A stretch of 64,000 nucleotides of DNA. Source: Metapseudomonas boanensis. GTDB lineage: Bacteria > Pseudomonadota > Gammaproteobacteria > Pseudomonadales > Pseudomonadaceae. A model generated the notes under the pieces. That model was not told the origin of the DNA. It saw only the letters and a program-made list of their open reading frames with translations, and ran no database searches. The position numbers and the translations under genes were made by a program. Location of the stretch: assembly GCF_018704125.1 (NCBI RefSeq), contig NZ_JAGTIS010000005.1:124001-188000 (forward strand), in the 5' to 3' direction. Below, piece by piece: positions 8,231 to 16,875 of this stretch (its first letter is position 1; every line of letters begins with the position of its first letter).

Positions 8231-8307
8231 GGGGTGTTCCTCCGCTTCGGGTGTTCCTCTGCTTCGCCTTGAGATTGCGCCCTCAAGCGTTCCCGAAGCG
8301 TTCCCTC

Positions 8308-11300
8308 TCAAGCGGATTCGCTCAGAAAGCCGCTGGCGGCCCGGAACGCCGGGAGATCATGGCCCGACGGAATGGTCTCGAGGAGGTTCCCTAATTGCTC
8401 ACACATCGTCTGATCGGGAAAACGCCTGGCCAAGGCGTGCAGCGCCCGCAGCTCCAACCAGCCCGTCCCTTGAGCGCGGGCGATTTCGACGGCACCGCGC
8501 AGGGTAGCGGCGGCGGCTTCGGTTTCCCCGGTGCGATAGGCCAGCTCACCCTCGACTCGCCACAGCTCGGCCTCGAGGTAGCGCTGGTTGCAGCGCTGTG
8601 TCCACGACAGCCCCTCGCGGGTGGCGGCGCGTCCGTCGCGGATCTCGCCGAGCATGCCGCGGGCCCGGGCGAGCAGCAGGAGGGTGTAGCTCAGATGAAG
8701 GGTCTCCCCTTCGCTACGCGAGCGCGCCACCGACCGCAGGATCTTCTCGATGCCCCCGGCCGATCCCCCGCACACCTCCAGCCAGCCGCGCAGCGCCTCC
8801 AGGACGACCATCAGGTAGCGGTCCGAGAAGCGCTGCCAGAGCCGCTCGGCGTCCGTGAGGAGCTCGGCGAGGCGGGCGAGATCTTCGGCTTCGGCCGCGA
8901 GGATCGCCGCGTAGGTGATGACGTACGCCAGGGTCATCGGGTGATCGAGTTCGACGGCGATCCCAAGCGCAGTTCGGGCAGTCGCGTCGGCCCGGCCGGC
9001 ATCTCCGGCCCACAGTTCGACGAGCGCCAGCCGTACCAGGCAAACCGCCTTCGGGTCCTGGGCGTACAAGGCCAGATGCTGGTCGCGATGGGATGCGTCA
9101 TAGGCTTGGATGGCGCCATCGAGATGGTGACGGGCTTCGGCCAGATCGCCCCGCCAGAACGCGCTCACGCCGAGCAGATAGCGGCCCTCGGTCCTGGCGA
9201 CCGGATCCTGGCTCTGATGCTCGAGCAAGGCCCGCGCTAGTTCGTCGCAATCCTCGAAGCGGCAGCCCTGCAGCCGGGCAAGGCCGAGACCCCGGAGGAT
9301 CGGCGGCGCCACGGGGCGGTGCAGCCTGCGGCACAGTGCCAGGGCTCGCTCGTAGAGTTGGTGCGCAGCCCTGGAGCCGTAACCCTCGAGGGCAACCAGC
9401 GGGGATCCGAGGGCGATGCGGATGTCGAGTTCGAGTGCATCGCGGTCGGTCGCCGGTGGCAGCTCGGCGAGCAGGGCGAGCGCGCGCTGGAACAGGCTGA
9501 CCGCTTCTGCGAGGGCCGACACGGCCACCGCTCGCCCCCCGGCCACGCGGTAGGCGGCGATGGCCGGTTCGAGCAGGCCGGCCTGGTCGTAGTGGGCGGC
9601 CAGCTGCGGGCTGGCTGCGTCGAGGTCGCCGTGGCGCTCGAGCGCGATCGCCTCGGCGACGGCCCGGTGGAGCTGGCGTCGACGAGCCGGGCTGAGCAGC
9701 TCCAGGGCTACCGCCCGCAGCTTGTCGTGACTGAAATCGTAGCTGAGCCCCTGATCGCGGATGATCCGTCGACGCCAGAGTTCGTCGACCTGATCGATGA
9801 GCGCGTGCTTATCGATCCCGCTGGCCGAGACCAGCAGATCGACCGAGAAGGGTCGACCGATGACGGCCGCGACTTCGGCCAGTCGCCGCGCGCCGTCGGT
9901 GAGCTGCTCCAGGCGGGTGCGCAGCACCGCCCGCATCGTCGGGGTGAGCACTGCCTGACTGCCAGCGGCGGAGATCCCGGCGCGAAGCGCCTCGATGACG
10001 AAGAGTGGATTGCCTTCGGTCTCGCTCCAGAGGCGTGCCGCCAGCTGCGGCTCGATCCTGTCCACGGCGCGTAGCCGAGCAGCGAGCATCGCAGTGGTGG
10101 CTTGGTCGAGTCGCTCGAGTGGCACGCTGGTCACTGCCTGGTCGTGGCCCAGGGCGTCGACCAGTGCAACCAGGAGATGATGCTCTGGGATCTCCTCCCA
10201 GCGGACGGTACCGACGATGAGGATAGGGGCAGTCGGTCCGCAACGGACAACGAAACCGAGCAACTCGATGGTCTCGGCGTCACACCACTGCAGATCGTCG
10301 ATGATCAGCAAGCGCGGGCGATCGCCGGCGACCATGGCTCGGCTCACCGCCTCGAACAACCGATGGCGCTGCGCCGGGTCGCCCGACTGGCTTGGTTCGG
10401 AGGGCAGGGAAAGGTCGCGCAGTTCGGGCAGCAGACGAGCGAGCTCGGCCCTCCAGACCGGGTCAAGGGTGTCAATGTCGCTTCTGATAGCGGCCGAGCG
10501 AAGCAGGTCCACGACCGGTCCCCACGGCAGTCGGCCCGCAGCCGCGTAGGCGCGCGCCGATGCCACCAGGTGTCCCTCGGCTCGAACGCGGCGGCCGAGT
10601 TCCAGCGCCAGACGCGACTTGCCGATCCCCGGTTCCCCGGTCAGCAACAACAGATGTGCCCGACCCGCCCGTGCGGCCTTCCAGGCCTCGTTGAGCTGGC
10701 TCCATTCGAGTTCGCGGCCGACGAAAGGCGATTCGCCGACTGCTGACAGCTCCTTGCCTTGCGCCTGGTCGCGCTCGAAAGTACCGGTGCGGAGCCGTTG
10801 GACCATGGCCCCGATCGCCGCGCCCGGGGCCACCGCGAGGTCACGCTCAAGCACCTGCGCGTAGCGGTGGTAGGCGCGCAGCGCAGTGGTCCTATCGCCC
10901 AGCGCGAGATGCGCTTGCATCTGGATGCGCACGGCTGTTTCGTCGGTCGGCTCCAGGTCGATGATGCGTTGGGCATGCCTGAGCGTGGCTCGGTGGTCGC
11001 CGTGCCCCGCAGCCTCTTCTGCCAGCTGCACGAGGACTCCATAGGCTTGCGCTCGAAGTTTCGCTCGCGCATCCAGGACCCAGTCGTCATAACAAGCCGG
11101 TAGGAGATCGCCCGCATAGAGGCGCGCGGCGAGCTCGAAATCACCGGCGGCCATGGCATCCTGGAACCTGAGCACGTCGACTTCGCTCGGCCCGGGCACA
11201 ATCCAGCGCACAATTTCGTGGTCGATCTCGACGAACTCACCGATATCGGGCAGGGCATGACGCAAATCGTGGAGCAGCTTTCTAAGGTTGGTGCGCGCCT

Positions 11301-11514
11301 GCACTTCGTCGGAGTCGGGCCAGAGTTCGAACGCCAGTCTGGAGCGCTGCTGCGGGTCCGCCCCTAACGCGATCATCCCGAGGAACCGTTGCAGACGAAG
11401 CGAGTCGAAGGCGCGAAGACGCCGGCCGTCCAGGATGATCTCGACTGCACCCAGAAGTCGGACCTGTAACCGCGTCGGCCGTTGGCCACCGATCCCGCTC
11501 GTGTCACTCGGCAT
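8308..11514 (-). CDS. SARP/BTAD-type transcriptional regulator with AAA ATPase and TPR-like C-terminus
   Basis: This is a very large regulator of about 1068 residues (an alternative ATG at 11553 adds 13). Residues 16-105 look like an OmpR-type winged helix (VRLLGAVEI..., TNLRKLLHDLRHAL). Residues 112-245 form a bacterial transcriptional activation domain ending in RAYHRYAQVLERDL. An AAA/NB-ARC-like ATPase follows, with Walker A GEPGIGKS at 293-300 and Walker B LLIIDDLQWCD near 400. The rest is helical, TPR-like, and lacks a LuxR HTH. Such AfsR/SARP-like proteins sense ligands through their ATPase and repeats and activate adjacent genes. It heads the block of FAD oxidoreductase, DUF1326 and DUF2182 (77-bp gap), its likely target. 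This architecture is more frequent in actinomycetes and some rhizobia or Burkholderia, in keeping with transfer. Confidence 0.87.
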   Translation of the reverse strand: MPSDTSGIGGQRPTRLQVRLLGAVEIILDGRRLRAFDSLRLQRFLGMIALGADPQQRSRLAFELWPDSDEVQARTNLRKLLHDLRHALPDIGEFVEIDHEIVRWIVPGPSEVDVLRFQDAMAAGDFELAARLYAGDLLPACYDDWVLDARAKLRAQAYGVLVQLAEEAAGHGDHRATLRHAQRIIDLEPTDETAVRIQMQAHLALGDRTTALRAYHRYAQVLERDLAVAPGAAIGAMVQRLRTGTFERDQAQGKELSAVGESPFVGRELEWSQLNEAWKAARAGRAHLLLLTGEPGIGKSRLALELGRRVRAEGHLVASARAYAAAGRLPWGPVVDLLRSAAIRSDIDTLDPVWRAELARLLPELRDLSLPSEPSQSGDPAQRHRLFEAVSRAMVAGDRPRLLIIDDLQWCDAETIELLGFVVRCGPTAPILIVGTVRWEEIPEHHLLVALVDALGHDQAVTSVPLERLDQATTAMLAARLRAVDRIEPQLAARLWSETEGNPLFVIEALRAGISAAGSQAVLTPTMRAVLRTRLEQLTDGARRLAEVAAVIGRPFSVDLLVSASGIDKHALIDQVDELWRRRIIRDQGLSYDFSHDKLRAVALELLSPARRRQLHRAVAEAIALERHGDLDAASPQLAAHYDQAGLLEPAIAAYRVAGGRAVAVSALAEAVSLFQRALALLAELPPATDRDALELDIRIALGSPLVALEGYGSRAAHQLYERALALCRRLHRPVAPPILRGLGLARLQGCRFEDCDELARALLEHQSQDPVARTEGRYLLGVSAFWRGDLAEARHHLDGAIQAYDASHRDQHLALYAQDPKAVCLVRLALVELWAGDAGRADATARTALGIAVELDHPMTLAYVITYAAILAAEAEDLARLAELLTDAERLWQRFSDRYLMVVLEALRGWLEVCGGSAGGIEKILRSVARSRSEGETLHLSYTLLLLARARGMLGEIRDGRAATREGLSWTQRCNQRYLEAELWRVEGELAYRTGETEAAAATLRGAVEIARAQGTGWLELRALHALARRFPDQTMCEQLGNLLETIPSGHDLPAFRAASGFLSESA

Positions 11515-11672
11515 AGGGCTGCCCTCGTGCCCTGGTTGCGGTCCAGCTCTCACAGGCCGCCGTCTCTCCCGCCTATGTCGATAACAAGCCGATCGGCAGC
11601 TTGGTAGGTGTCAACTCGGAGCTACCGGGCCAAAACCGCAGGATTCTGTTGCGATGTTCAGACCCCACCTGG

Positions 11673-11689
11673 CTACAATTTTATTGTAG
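11673..11689. promoter_or_regulatory. Perfect AT-rich palindrome upstream of the BTAD regulator
   Basis: CTACAAT-TTT-ATTGTAG is a perfect 7-bp inverted repeat about 160 bp before the regulator's start, AT-rich in a GC-rich context. It could be an operator for the regulator gene; this is inference from symmetry and position. Confidence 0.35.
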
Positions 11690-12095
11690 GTCCGTTCCCA
11701 CGATCGTTGCCGGGTCGGGCCAAGGACCCAGCCTGTCGAGTTGGCGGCGGCAATCCACCGATCGACAGAGCGCCGATGCTGGTCCAGCCGCTGACGGTCC
11801 GCGTCCCGACAGACAACCCCATGTTGATGTTGTGCAATCGTCCACAACTCTTCGATGTGTCTCACGGGCGAGTACGACGCACTTATCGCCAGCGCCGAGG
11901 TGAGCCAAGAACCCGCCGGCCCTGCGCCTTGACAATATGCTTTCGCTTTATCTCCCTCGGTTCCCCCCCCGATGGCCTCCACAAGTGTGCTATTAAGCAG
12001 ATTCAGCGAGTTCAGGCCATCAGATGGCCCACGACCGGCCGAAACCTCATCGGACCAGAGTGGATTACACGGTTTCTGAACGTCAGCTCTTCCCG

Positions 12096-12192
12096 AAAGC
12101 TGCCGTTCAGCCGAGTACCAGGCAAGCAAACGCGAATGTCATCTTTGGGCCGACTGCTGCCGGCCGCGACAGACCGAAGTCGGCCCACAGTA
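12096..12192. repeat. Module-boundary repeat, copy C
   Basis: It contains GAAAGCTGCCGTTCAGCCGA and GGGCCGACTGCTGCCGGCCGC, then GAAGTCGGCCCACAGTAG. The words are shared in degenerate form with copies A, B and D. It lies between the BTAD block and acdS. Confidence 0.5.
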
Positions 12193-12227
12193 GCCACTAA
12201 GCAGCGTCAATCAACACAGGGACGATA

Positions 12228-12260
12228 CCCTCAAAGCCGTACCACGCATGGCTTTGAGGG
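12228..12260 (-). terminator. Strong hairpin downstream of acdS
   Basis: CCCTCAAAGCC and GGCTTTGAGGG form a perfect 11-bp stem with an 11-nt loop, 55 bp past the acdS stop codon. No U-tract follows, so it may stabilise the 3' end or terminate only weakly. Confidence 0.45.
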
Positions 12261-12314
12261 GGAAGTGCGGTACTTTCGTCACCTGCACTGCATCGTTTTC
12301 GCTAGACAGCCTTC

Positions 12315-13331
12315 TCAGCCATTGCGGAACAGGAAGCTGTAGGCGTTCAGTGCGGGCACCCCCCCCAGATGCGCGTAAAGCACCCTGGAACCTTCGGGGA
12401 ATTCACCCCGACGGACCATCTCGATCATCCCGTGCATGGATTTTCCCTCGTATACCGGGTCTGTCAGCACACCCTCGAGGCACCCACAGATCCGGATTGC
12501 TTCCAACGTGCCTTCGTTGGGCAGACCGTATTCCGGGTAGGCGAAGCGAGTATCAAGGACCACATCCTCTTCCGTGATCTCACGCCCCAACTCGACCAGT
12601 TCAGCGGTGTGCCGGGCTATGCGCAGAATCTGCGCCCTGGTCTTCTCCGGCGTGGCCGACGCATCTATGCCGATAACGCGCTGCGAGCGGTTGTCCACTG
12701 CGAAGCCGACCACCATGCCGGCCTGGGTACTGCCAGTCACCGAACAGACCACTATGTAGTCGAACTTGAAGCCAAGTTCCGCTTCCTGCTGCCGCACTTC
12801 CTCGGCGAAGCCAACGTATCCAAGGCCACCGTAGGGATGCTCTGAACAACCCGCAGGAATTGGAAACGGCTTGCCACCATGCTCGGTCACATCGGCCAAG
12901 GCCTTCTCCCAACTGGGGCGGATACCGATGTCGAAACCTGCCGCATCCAGTCTTACGTCAGCTCCCATGATGCGCGACATCTCGATATTGCCCACCCGGT
13001 CATAGACGGCATCCGAATAGTTCACCCAGTTTTCCTGTACTAGCACACACTTCATGCCCAGGTGGGCGGCGACGGCAGCTACCTGGCGGGTATGGTTCGA
13101 CTGGATACCGCCGATGGAAACCAGAGTGTCGCATCCCTGGTCGAGGGCTTCGGGAACCAGATATTCAAGCTTGCGCGTCTTGTTCCCACCAAAGGCCAGG
13201 CCACTGTTGCAGTCATCACGCTTGGCATACAGCTCCACCTTGCCGCCCAGGTGAGCGCTGAGGCGTTTCAGCGGCGTGATGGGAGAAGGACCGAAGGTCA
13301 GCGGGTAACGCTTGAAGCGACTCAGGTTCAT
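12315..13331 (-). CDS. acdS: 1-aminocyclopropane-1-carboxylate (ACC) deaminase
   Basis: A PLP enzyme that opens the cyclopropane ring of ACC, the plant ethylene precursor, to 2-oxobutyrate and ammonia. With the ATG at 13331 (AGGAAGGAG upstream) the protein is 338 residues, exactly the family length. Key positions fit: Lys51 ([10 protein letters not shown]) for [12 protein letters not shown] for the substrate carboxylate, and Tyr294-Glu295 (DPVYEGKS) and Leu322 (AHLGG), the residues that separate true ACC deaminases from D-cysteine desulfhydrases. It is a single-gene module in the island, flanked by repeat copies C and D. The divergent Lrp-type acdR gene often found beside acdS is absent here. 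It implies that the strain can live with plants and lower stress ethylene. Confidence 0.95.
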   Translation of the reverse strand: MNLSRFKRYPLTFGPSPITPLKRLSAHLGGKVELYAKRDDCNSGLAFGGNKTRKLEYLVPEALDQGCDTLVSIGGIQSNHTRQVAAVAAHLGMKCVLVQENWVNYSDAVYDRVGNIEMSRIMGADVRLDAAGFDIGIRPSWEKALADVTEHGGKPFPIPAGCSEHPYGGLGYVGFAEEVRQQEAELGFKFDYIVVCSVTGSTQAGMVVGFAVDNRSQRVIGIDASATPEKTRAQILRIARHTAELVELGREITEEDVVLDTRFAYPEYGLPNEGTLEAIRICGCLEGVLTDPVYEGKSMHGMIEMVRRGEFPEGSRVLYAHLGGVPALNAYSFLFRNG

Positions 13332-13501
13332 GGCTGTGCTCCTTCCTATTGGGATATCCACTCGCCCAAACCGAAATTGGAGGACTGCTTCGAACCGTTT
13401 TCAGAAGGGCTTCGAATAATTCAATGGTAAGGACAAACCGAGAAACATTGGCCAGGACTGACAGGCGGCGATGATGAAGCCCGATTCCTGCAGGCCAGTA
13501 C

Positions 13502-13513
13502 GAAAAGGGGACA
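13502..13513 (+). repeat. Left arm of a 12-bp inverted repeat bracketing the KAP gene
   Basis: GAAAAGGGGACA here has an exact reverse complement at 16480-16491. The word AAAAGGGGACAGATTTATTT is familiar to me from intergenic mobile sequences of proteobacteria, so the pair may mark insertion edges or may be two independent common elements. Confidence 0.4.
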
Positions 13514-13535
13514 GATTTATTTTCCCTGCTCTAAT

Positions 13536-13590
13536 CGTCCGCTTCTGGCCGATTGCTGCCTCTTTCGAGGGGCTGCTTTCGGCCGATTGT
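13536..13590. repeat. Module-boundary repeat, copy D
   Basis: It carries CCGCTTCTGGCCGATTGCTG and GGGGCTGCTTTCGGCCGATTG, the clearest example of the shared words. It runs directly into the left end of the MITE-like element. Confidence 0.55.
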
Positions 13591-13762
13591 GTTGAAAAAG
13601 TCGGTGCCTTCCCGCTTCGCCTGCGAAGAGCCTCAGAAACGCCAAATTTGGGCGTCGCTGCGCGAAATCTGGAGCAGTGCAAGGGCCGAGTTGACTGAGA
13701 TTTCAGCGTCAGGCACGTACTTTCGTTGCCTGAGATCAAAGCGGGACTTTTTCAACAGAATC
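13585..13762. mobile_element. 178-bp MITE-like element
   Basis: Terminal 18-mers GATTGTGTTGAAAAAGTC (13585-13602) and GACTTTTTCAACAGAATC (13745-13762) are inverted repeats that match at 17 of 18 positions. The interior has no open reading frame of interest. Ends with GTTGAAAAAGTC are common on IS elements of several families, so this is probably a non-autonomous derivative or the solo remnant of an IS. No clear target duplication is visible. Confidence 0.65.
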
Positions 13763-13956
13763 GAACCAAAGTTGCCGCTTGTGCATAGCATGGCGATCGT
13801 CTCAATTGCAGCGAGTCCAGTCGGTCGCGGTCGCCGCACAAATCACGGCATCAGTTCTTTTCCAGTCATTGAGGCATCCATGCGGCATGGCGCCAAATGC
13901 CAGCAATGTCACTGCTAACATAGGCAATCGCCCGACCTACGTACTGAGATGCGACC

Positions 13957-16119
13957 ATGACCGAGCACTTGCATTACAACGACCAACCGATCGAAAACCC
14001 AAACGAGGATCGCTTCGGAGTCGACCCTTTTGCACGTGCCCTCGCCGCGAGCGTTCGCAAGATGCAGTCGCCCCTCGGAGCTGTGATCGGTCTCAATGGT
14101 CCGTGGGGGTCTGGCAAAAGCAGCGCAGTCAATCTTTGCAAGCACCATCTGACCGAAGCAGTCCAGGCGAATGAGCTTGTCATCATCGACTTTGCCTGCT
14201 GGTGGTTTAGAGGTGAGGATGCTCTTGCACTAGCCTTCTTTCGAGAGCTGTATGCCGGTATAGGCCCGAGCCTCGGCGACAAGGTCAAGAAGAAGCTGCC
14301 AAAGCTCGGGGCACGCATGCTTCGGGCCGGTGCGCTAGTCGGGAAGGTAGCAGAAGCCGCGGGCGCGGTGGTCGCCGGGGGCATCGCCGAAAAGGGTATG
14401 GAGTGGCTCGCGGGACTGATTGAGCAAGACGAAAGCGTCGAGGCGCTTCACGCCCAGCTGTCGAAGGCCTTGCGCGAACAGAAGAAGCGCTTCCTTATCG
14501 TCATAGATGACATCGACCGGCTCTCACCTGACGAAGCATTACTGATCTTCCGGCTGGTCAAGTCCGTTGGGCGTTTGCCGAACGTCATGTACTTGCTGGT
14601 TTATGACCGCCCGCTTGCCGAGAGGATTGTCAGCGAACGCTACCCTTCGGAAGGTCCGCACTACCTAGAAAAGATCGTGCAGGCTGCATTCGAGCTACCC
14701 GATCCGTCGGCGCTCGATGTTCAGCGACATCTGCTGTCGTTAATCGAATCGATCTGCGGCGCACCCGCGGACGCGGACATGGTCCGCTTCATGAACATCT
14801 TCTACGAAGGAATCTCGCCGGCGATGCGAACGCCGCGGGATGTTACACGCTTCACCAACTCACTGAGCGTGTCATGGCCGGCCGTATCCGGCGAGGTGGA
14901 CCGCGCCGATTTCCTCGCGCTGGAGATGCTCCGGCTTTTGCATCCCACGATCTATCGCACCATCCGCCAAAACAAGGACCAACTAAGCGGCAGCAGGCGC
15001 AGAGAAGAACGAGATCGCGGAACAGCAGCGCAGCATTTCAACGAGCTGCTCTTCGGGGCCACGCCACCGCCAGAGCACGACAGAACGCGGCGCCTGCTGA
15101 TGCGGCTGTTTCCAGCACTGGAGTCCGCCTGGGCCAACATGGGCTACGGTGAAGGGTTCGCAAGGCAATGGGCTATGGAACGCCGTGTGTGTTCACCCGA
15201 CCATTTCGACTCCTACTTCCGCTTCGCGATCGGCGACGAGGTGCTCACGAGCGCCGAACTGGAAGCGTTTCTGGCCCGCGCGGATGACGTCGAGTATGTG
15301 AAGGCAACACTGCGCCACGCCCTAACCGTGGCTCGCCGGTCGGGCGGCACCAAGGCAGCCGTCTGGATCAGCGAGTTGACAACTCATGCCGAACGCGTGA
15401 ATCGCGACAAGGTTCAGCCACTCCTGACGGCACTGTTCGAAATCGCGGACGAGCTCAACGTTGAAGCTGATGTCGCGAAGGGTTTCAGCATGGGTAGCAA
15501 TGCGCTTCACCTGCGCTGGCTGCTGCGGGCGCTAACAAAGGAGCGTATGTCACTCGACGAACGCTCTGCGACCTTCCGGCAGGCATGCAACACGGCCTCC
15601 CTTGGCTGGCTTGCCGACTTCACCAGGTCGGCCTGGACGGACTATCACCCAAGGGAAGGCAAGGAGCGCCAGCCTCCTGAAAAATGTCTGACCACGGAAG
15701 CAGACGCAAAGGAACTTCGTAGCCTGCTGCGTTCACGGATCGAAGTCGCAGCAGCGGACGGTACCCTGCTCGCACACCGGGATTTGACCTTTCTTTTGCA
15801 TTGGTGGGGGCGCTTGGCTAACGACGATGGTGCCGCAGCCCGAGCATGGACATCTGTAGCCTTCGCCACCGATGACGGCGTCCGGCAACTCGCCAAGGCC
15901 TTCACCTCATATGCCTGGACCCAGGAAATGGGCTTCGTAGGGATGGGCGACGTAGTCGCAAAACGCGAGACACGAGTCAACCCCGAAAGCATGGCGCAAT
16001 TAATGGACCTGGATGCGTTCCGGCCGCGGGTCAAGGCTGTTGCTGCCGTGGGCACGAACCCAGAAGTCCAGGAATTCCTAGAAGCTTGGCAGCGCGCCGA
16101 TCAGGACGAGGATGACTAG
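13957..16119 (+). CDS. KAP-family P-loop NTPase
   Basis: A 720-residue protein with Walker A GPWGSGKS at 48-55 and Walker B FLIVIDDIDRL at 179-189. Between them, residues 118-155 are a Gly/Ala-rich hydrophobic stretch that fits the membrane-inserted hairpin typical of KAP NTPases (named for Kidins220/ARMS and PifA). The C-terminal 400 residues are helical without known motifs. The founding bacterial member, PifA of plasmid F, excludes phage T7, and QatA of the QatABCD defence system is also KAP-type; here no qatB, qatC or qatD gene adjoins, so it stands alone. The ATG at 13957 has a weak upstream GAG. It is bracketed by a 12-bp inverted repeat and lies beside a tRNA-proximal island edge. An anti-phage role is inferred. 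Confidence 0.85.
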   Translation: MTEHLHYNDQPIENPNEDRFGVDPFARALAASVRKMQSPLGAVIGLNGPWGSGKSSAVNLCKHHLTEAVQANELVIIDFACWWFRGEDALALAFFRELYAGIGPSLGDKVKKKLPKLGARMLRAGALVGKVAEAAGAVVAGGIAEKGMEWLAGLIEQDESVEALHAQLSKALREQKKRFLIVIDDIDRLSPDEALLIFRLVKSVGRLPNVMYLLVYDRPLAERIVSERYPSEGPHYLEKIVQAAFELPDPSALDVQRHLLSLIESICGAPADADMVRFMNIFYEGISPAMRTPRDVTRFTNSLSVSWPAVSGEVDRADFLALEMLRLLHPTIYRTIRQNKDQLSGSRRREERDRGTAAQHFNELLFGATPPPEHDRTRRLLMRLFPALESAWANMGYGEGFARQWAMERRVCSPDHFDSYFRFAIGDEVLTSAELEAFLARADDVEYVKATLRHALTVARRSGGTKAAVWISELTTHAERVNRDKVQPLLTALFEIADELNVEADVAKGFSMGSNALHLRWLLRALTKERMSLDERSATFRQACNTASLGWLADFTRSAWTDYHPREGKERQPPEKCLTTEADAKELRSLLRSRIEVAAADGTLLAHRDLTFLLHWWGRLANDDGAAARAWTSVAFATDDGVRQLAKAFTSYAWTQEMGFVGMGDVVAKRETRVNPESMAQLMDLDAFRPRVKAVAAVGTNPEVQEFLEAWQRADQDEDD

Positions 16120-16478
16120 ACTGGCATCCAGTTCATTAAGCGACTGGTCCTCTGAATGCGCTGCTCGTCATCGACCGCCTCGTGAGCAATGCCAGCCCTG
16201 CGAGACTGGATGCGTCGGACATCACGCAAGCCACAACTCTGTGCAACCAAGTGGACATGGGGCGGCACCAACGTTTCTCTGGGGCGAGACACCGCCAGGG
16301 CGGCACGCGAGCAATCCCAGCCGCTTGAACCAGATGGGTGACTGGCACGACACGGTCGTCGCCAACCGCGAGGAAACGGGTACGAGCGGTTCAGCCAATC
16401 GGCTTGGGCGAGTGGATCATCTCGCTGGCGAAAGCGGGACGAGTGCGCTTTGGATCTTGACGCTAGGCCGGCTAATGG
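16120..16478. other. Gap after the KAP gene
   Basis: No gene, RNA or strong hairpin is recognised here. Short open frames in both strands have no supporting signals. Confidence 0.45.
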
Positions 16479-16479
16479 G

Positions 16480-16491
16480 TGTCCCCTTTTC
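16480..16491 (-). repeat. Right arm of the 12-bp inverted repeat bracketing the KAP gene
   Basis: TGTCCCCTTTTC is the exact reverse complement of 13502-13513. It abuts the start of a truncated open frame (16491-16751). Confidence 0.4.
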
Positions 16492-16751
16492 CGGAGGAGT
16501 TAAAAGGGCTCCATGACGAGGTGTTTGCCGAGCAGCCGGCGGCAACATTCACCGTTGATGAAATTGGCCTTTCCGATGAGCAGGTAGAAGCGGTCAGGCA
16601 AGCTTTCGAAGCTGCCATGGATCTGTATCAGTCTATTGGGCGAGAGGAAATCTTCACCGCTCTCGGAGGAACATTTGCGGCTACTGATCGACAAATATCG
16701 CTAGCCAACTCAGGGCAAGTGCCGCAATTTTTGCTGGTACCGTGCTGGTAA
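16491..16751 (+). pseudogene. 3' remnant of an unidentified gene
   Basis: The frame ending at TAA 16749-16751 reads as natural protein: EELKGLHDEVFAEQP, then an acidic helical stretch with SDEQVEAVRQAFEAAMDLYQ, and a C-terminus LLVPCW. The only starts (GTG 16479 and an internal ATG) lack ribosome sites, and the open part begins exactly at the 12-bp repeat arm, which suggests that its 5' part was removed. Family not recognised. It lies 47 bp from the 3' end of tRNA-Arg. Confidence 0.4.
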
Positions 16752-16798
16752 GGGATCAGGGTGTTGTTACGGTATCGGCCTAGAAGCCGCAGAATATA

Positions 16799-16875
16799 TG
16801 GCGTCCCAGAGTGGGTTCGAACCACCAACCTTCCCCTTAGGAGGGGGATGCTCTATCCAATTGAGCTACTGGGAC
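16799..16875 (-). tRNA. tRNA-Arg (CCT anticodon)
   Basis: The reverse complement folds as a cloverleaf: acceptor GTCCCAG/CTGGGAC, D-arm GCTC...GAGC, anticodon stem TCCCC/GGGGA with loop CTCCTAA, T-arm GGTGG-TTCGAAC-CCACT, then G-CCA. Its 3' end faces the accessory region, the usual orientation for island integration at a tRNA. No second copy of the 3' end was found to the left in this window. Confidence 0.95.

Larger units (their letters stand above)
11515..12314. other. Non-coding gap between the BTAD regulator and acdS
   Basis: There is no supportable gene in 800 bp; the overlapping open frames (for example 11608-12342 plus and 11611-12129 minus) lack starts, motifs and codon bias. The stretch holds an AT-rich palindrome (11673-11689), repeat copy C (12096-12192) and a strong hairpin (12228-12260) behind acdS. 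Confidence 0.5.
13332..13956. other. Gap between acdS and the KAP NTPase gene
   Basis: No gene is seen. The gap holds one arm of a 12-bp inverted repeat (13502-13513), repeat copy D (13536-13590) and a 178-bp MITE-like element (13585-13762). The region 13763-13956 probably carries the promoter of the KAP gene. Confidence 0.5.

Noticed and set aside
11608-12342. 244-codon plus-strand frame between the BTAD regulator and acdS
   Set aside because: Runs into the 3' end of acdS in antisense, covers repeat C and a strong hairpin, and has an unlikely residue composition.
13957-16119. Idea that the KAP gene is qatA of a QatABCD locus
   Set aside because: No qatB, QueC-like qatC or TatD-like qatD gene lies nearby; the following DNA up to tRNA-Arg has only a short remnant.
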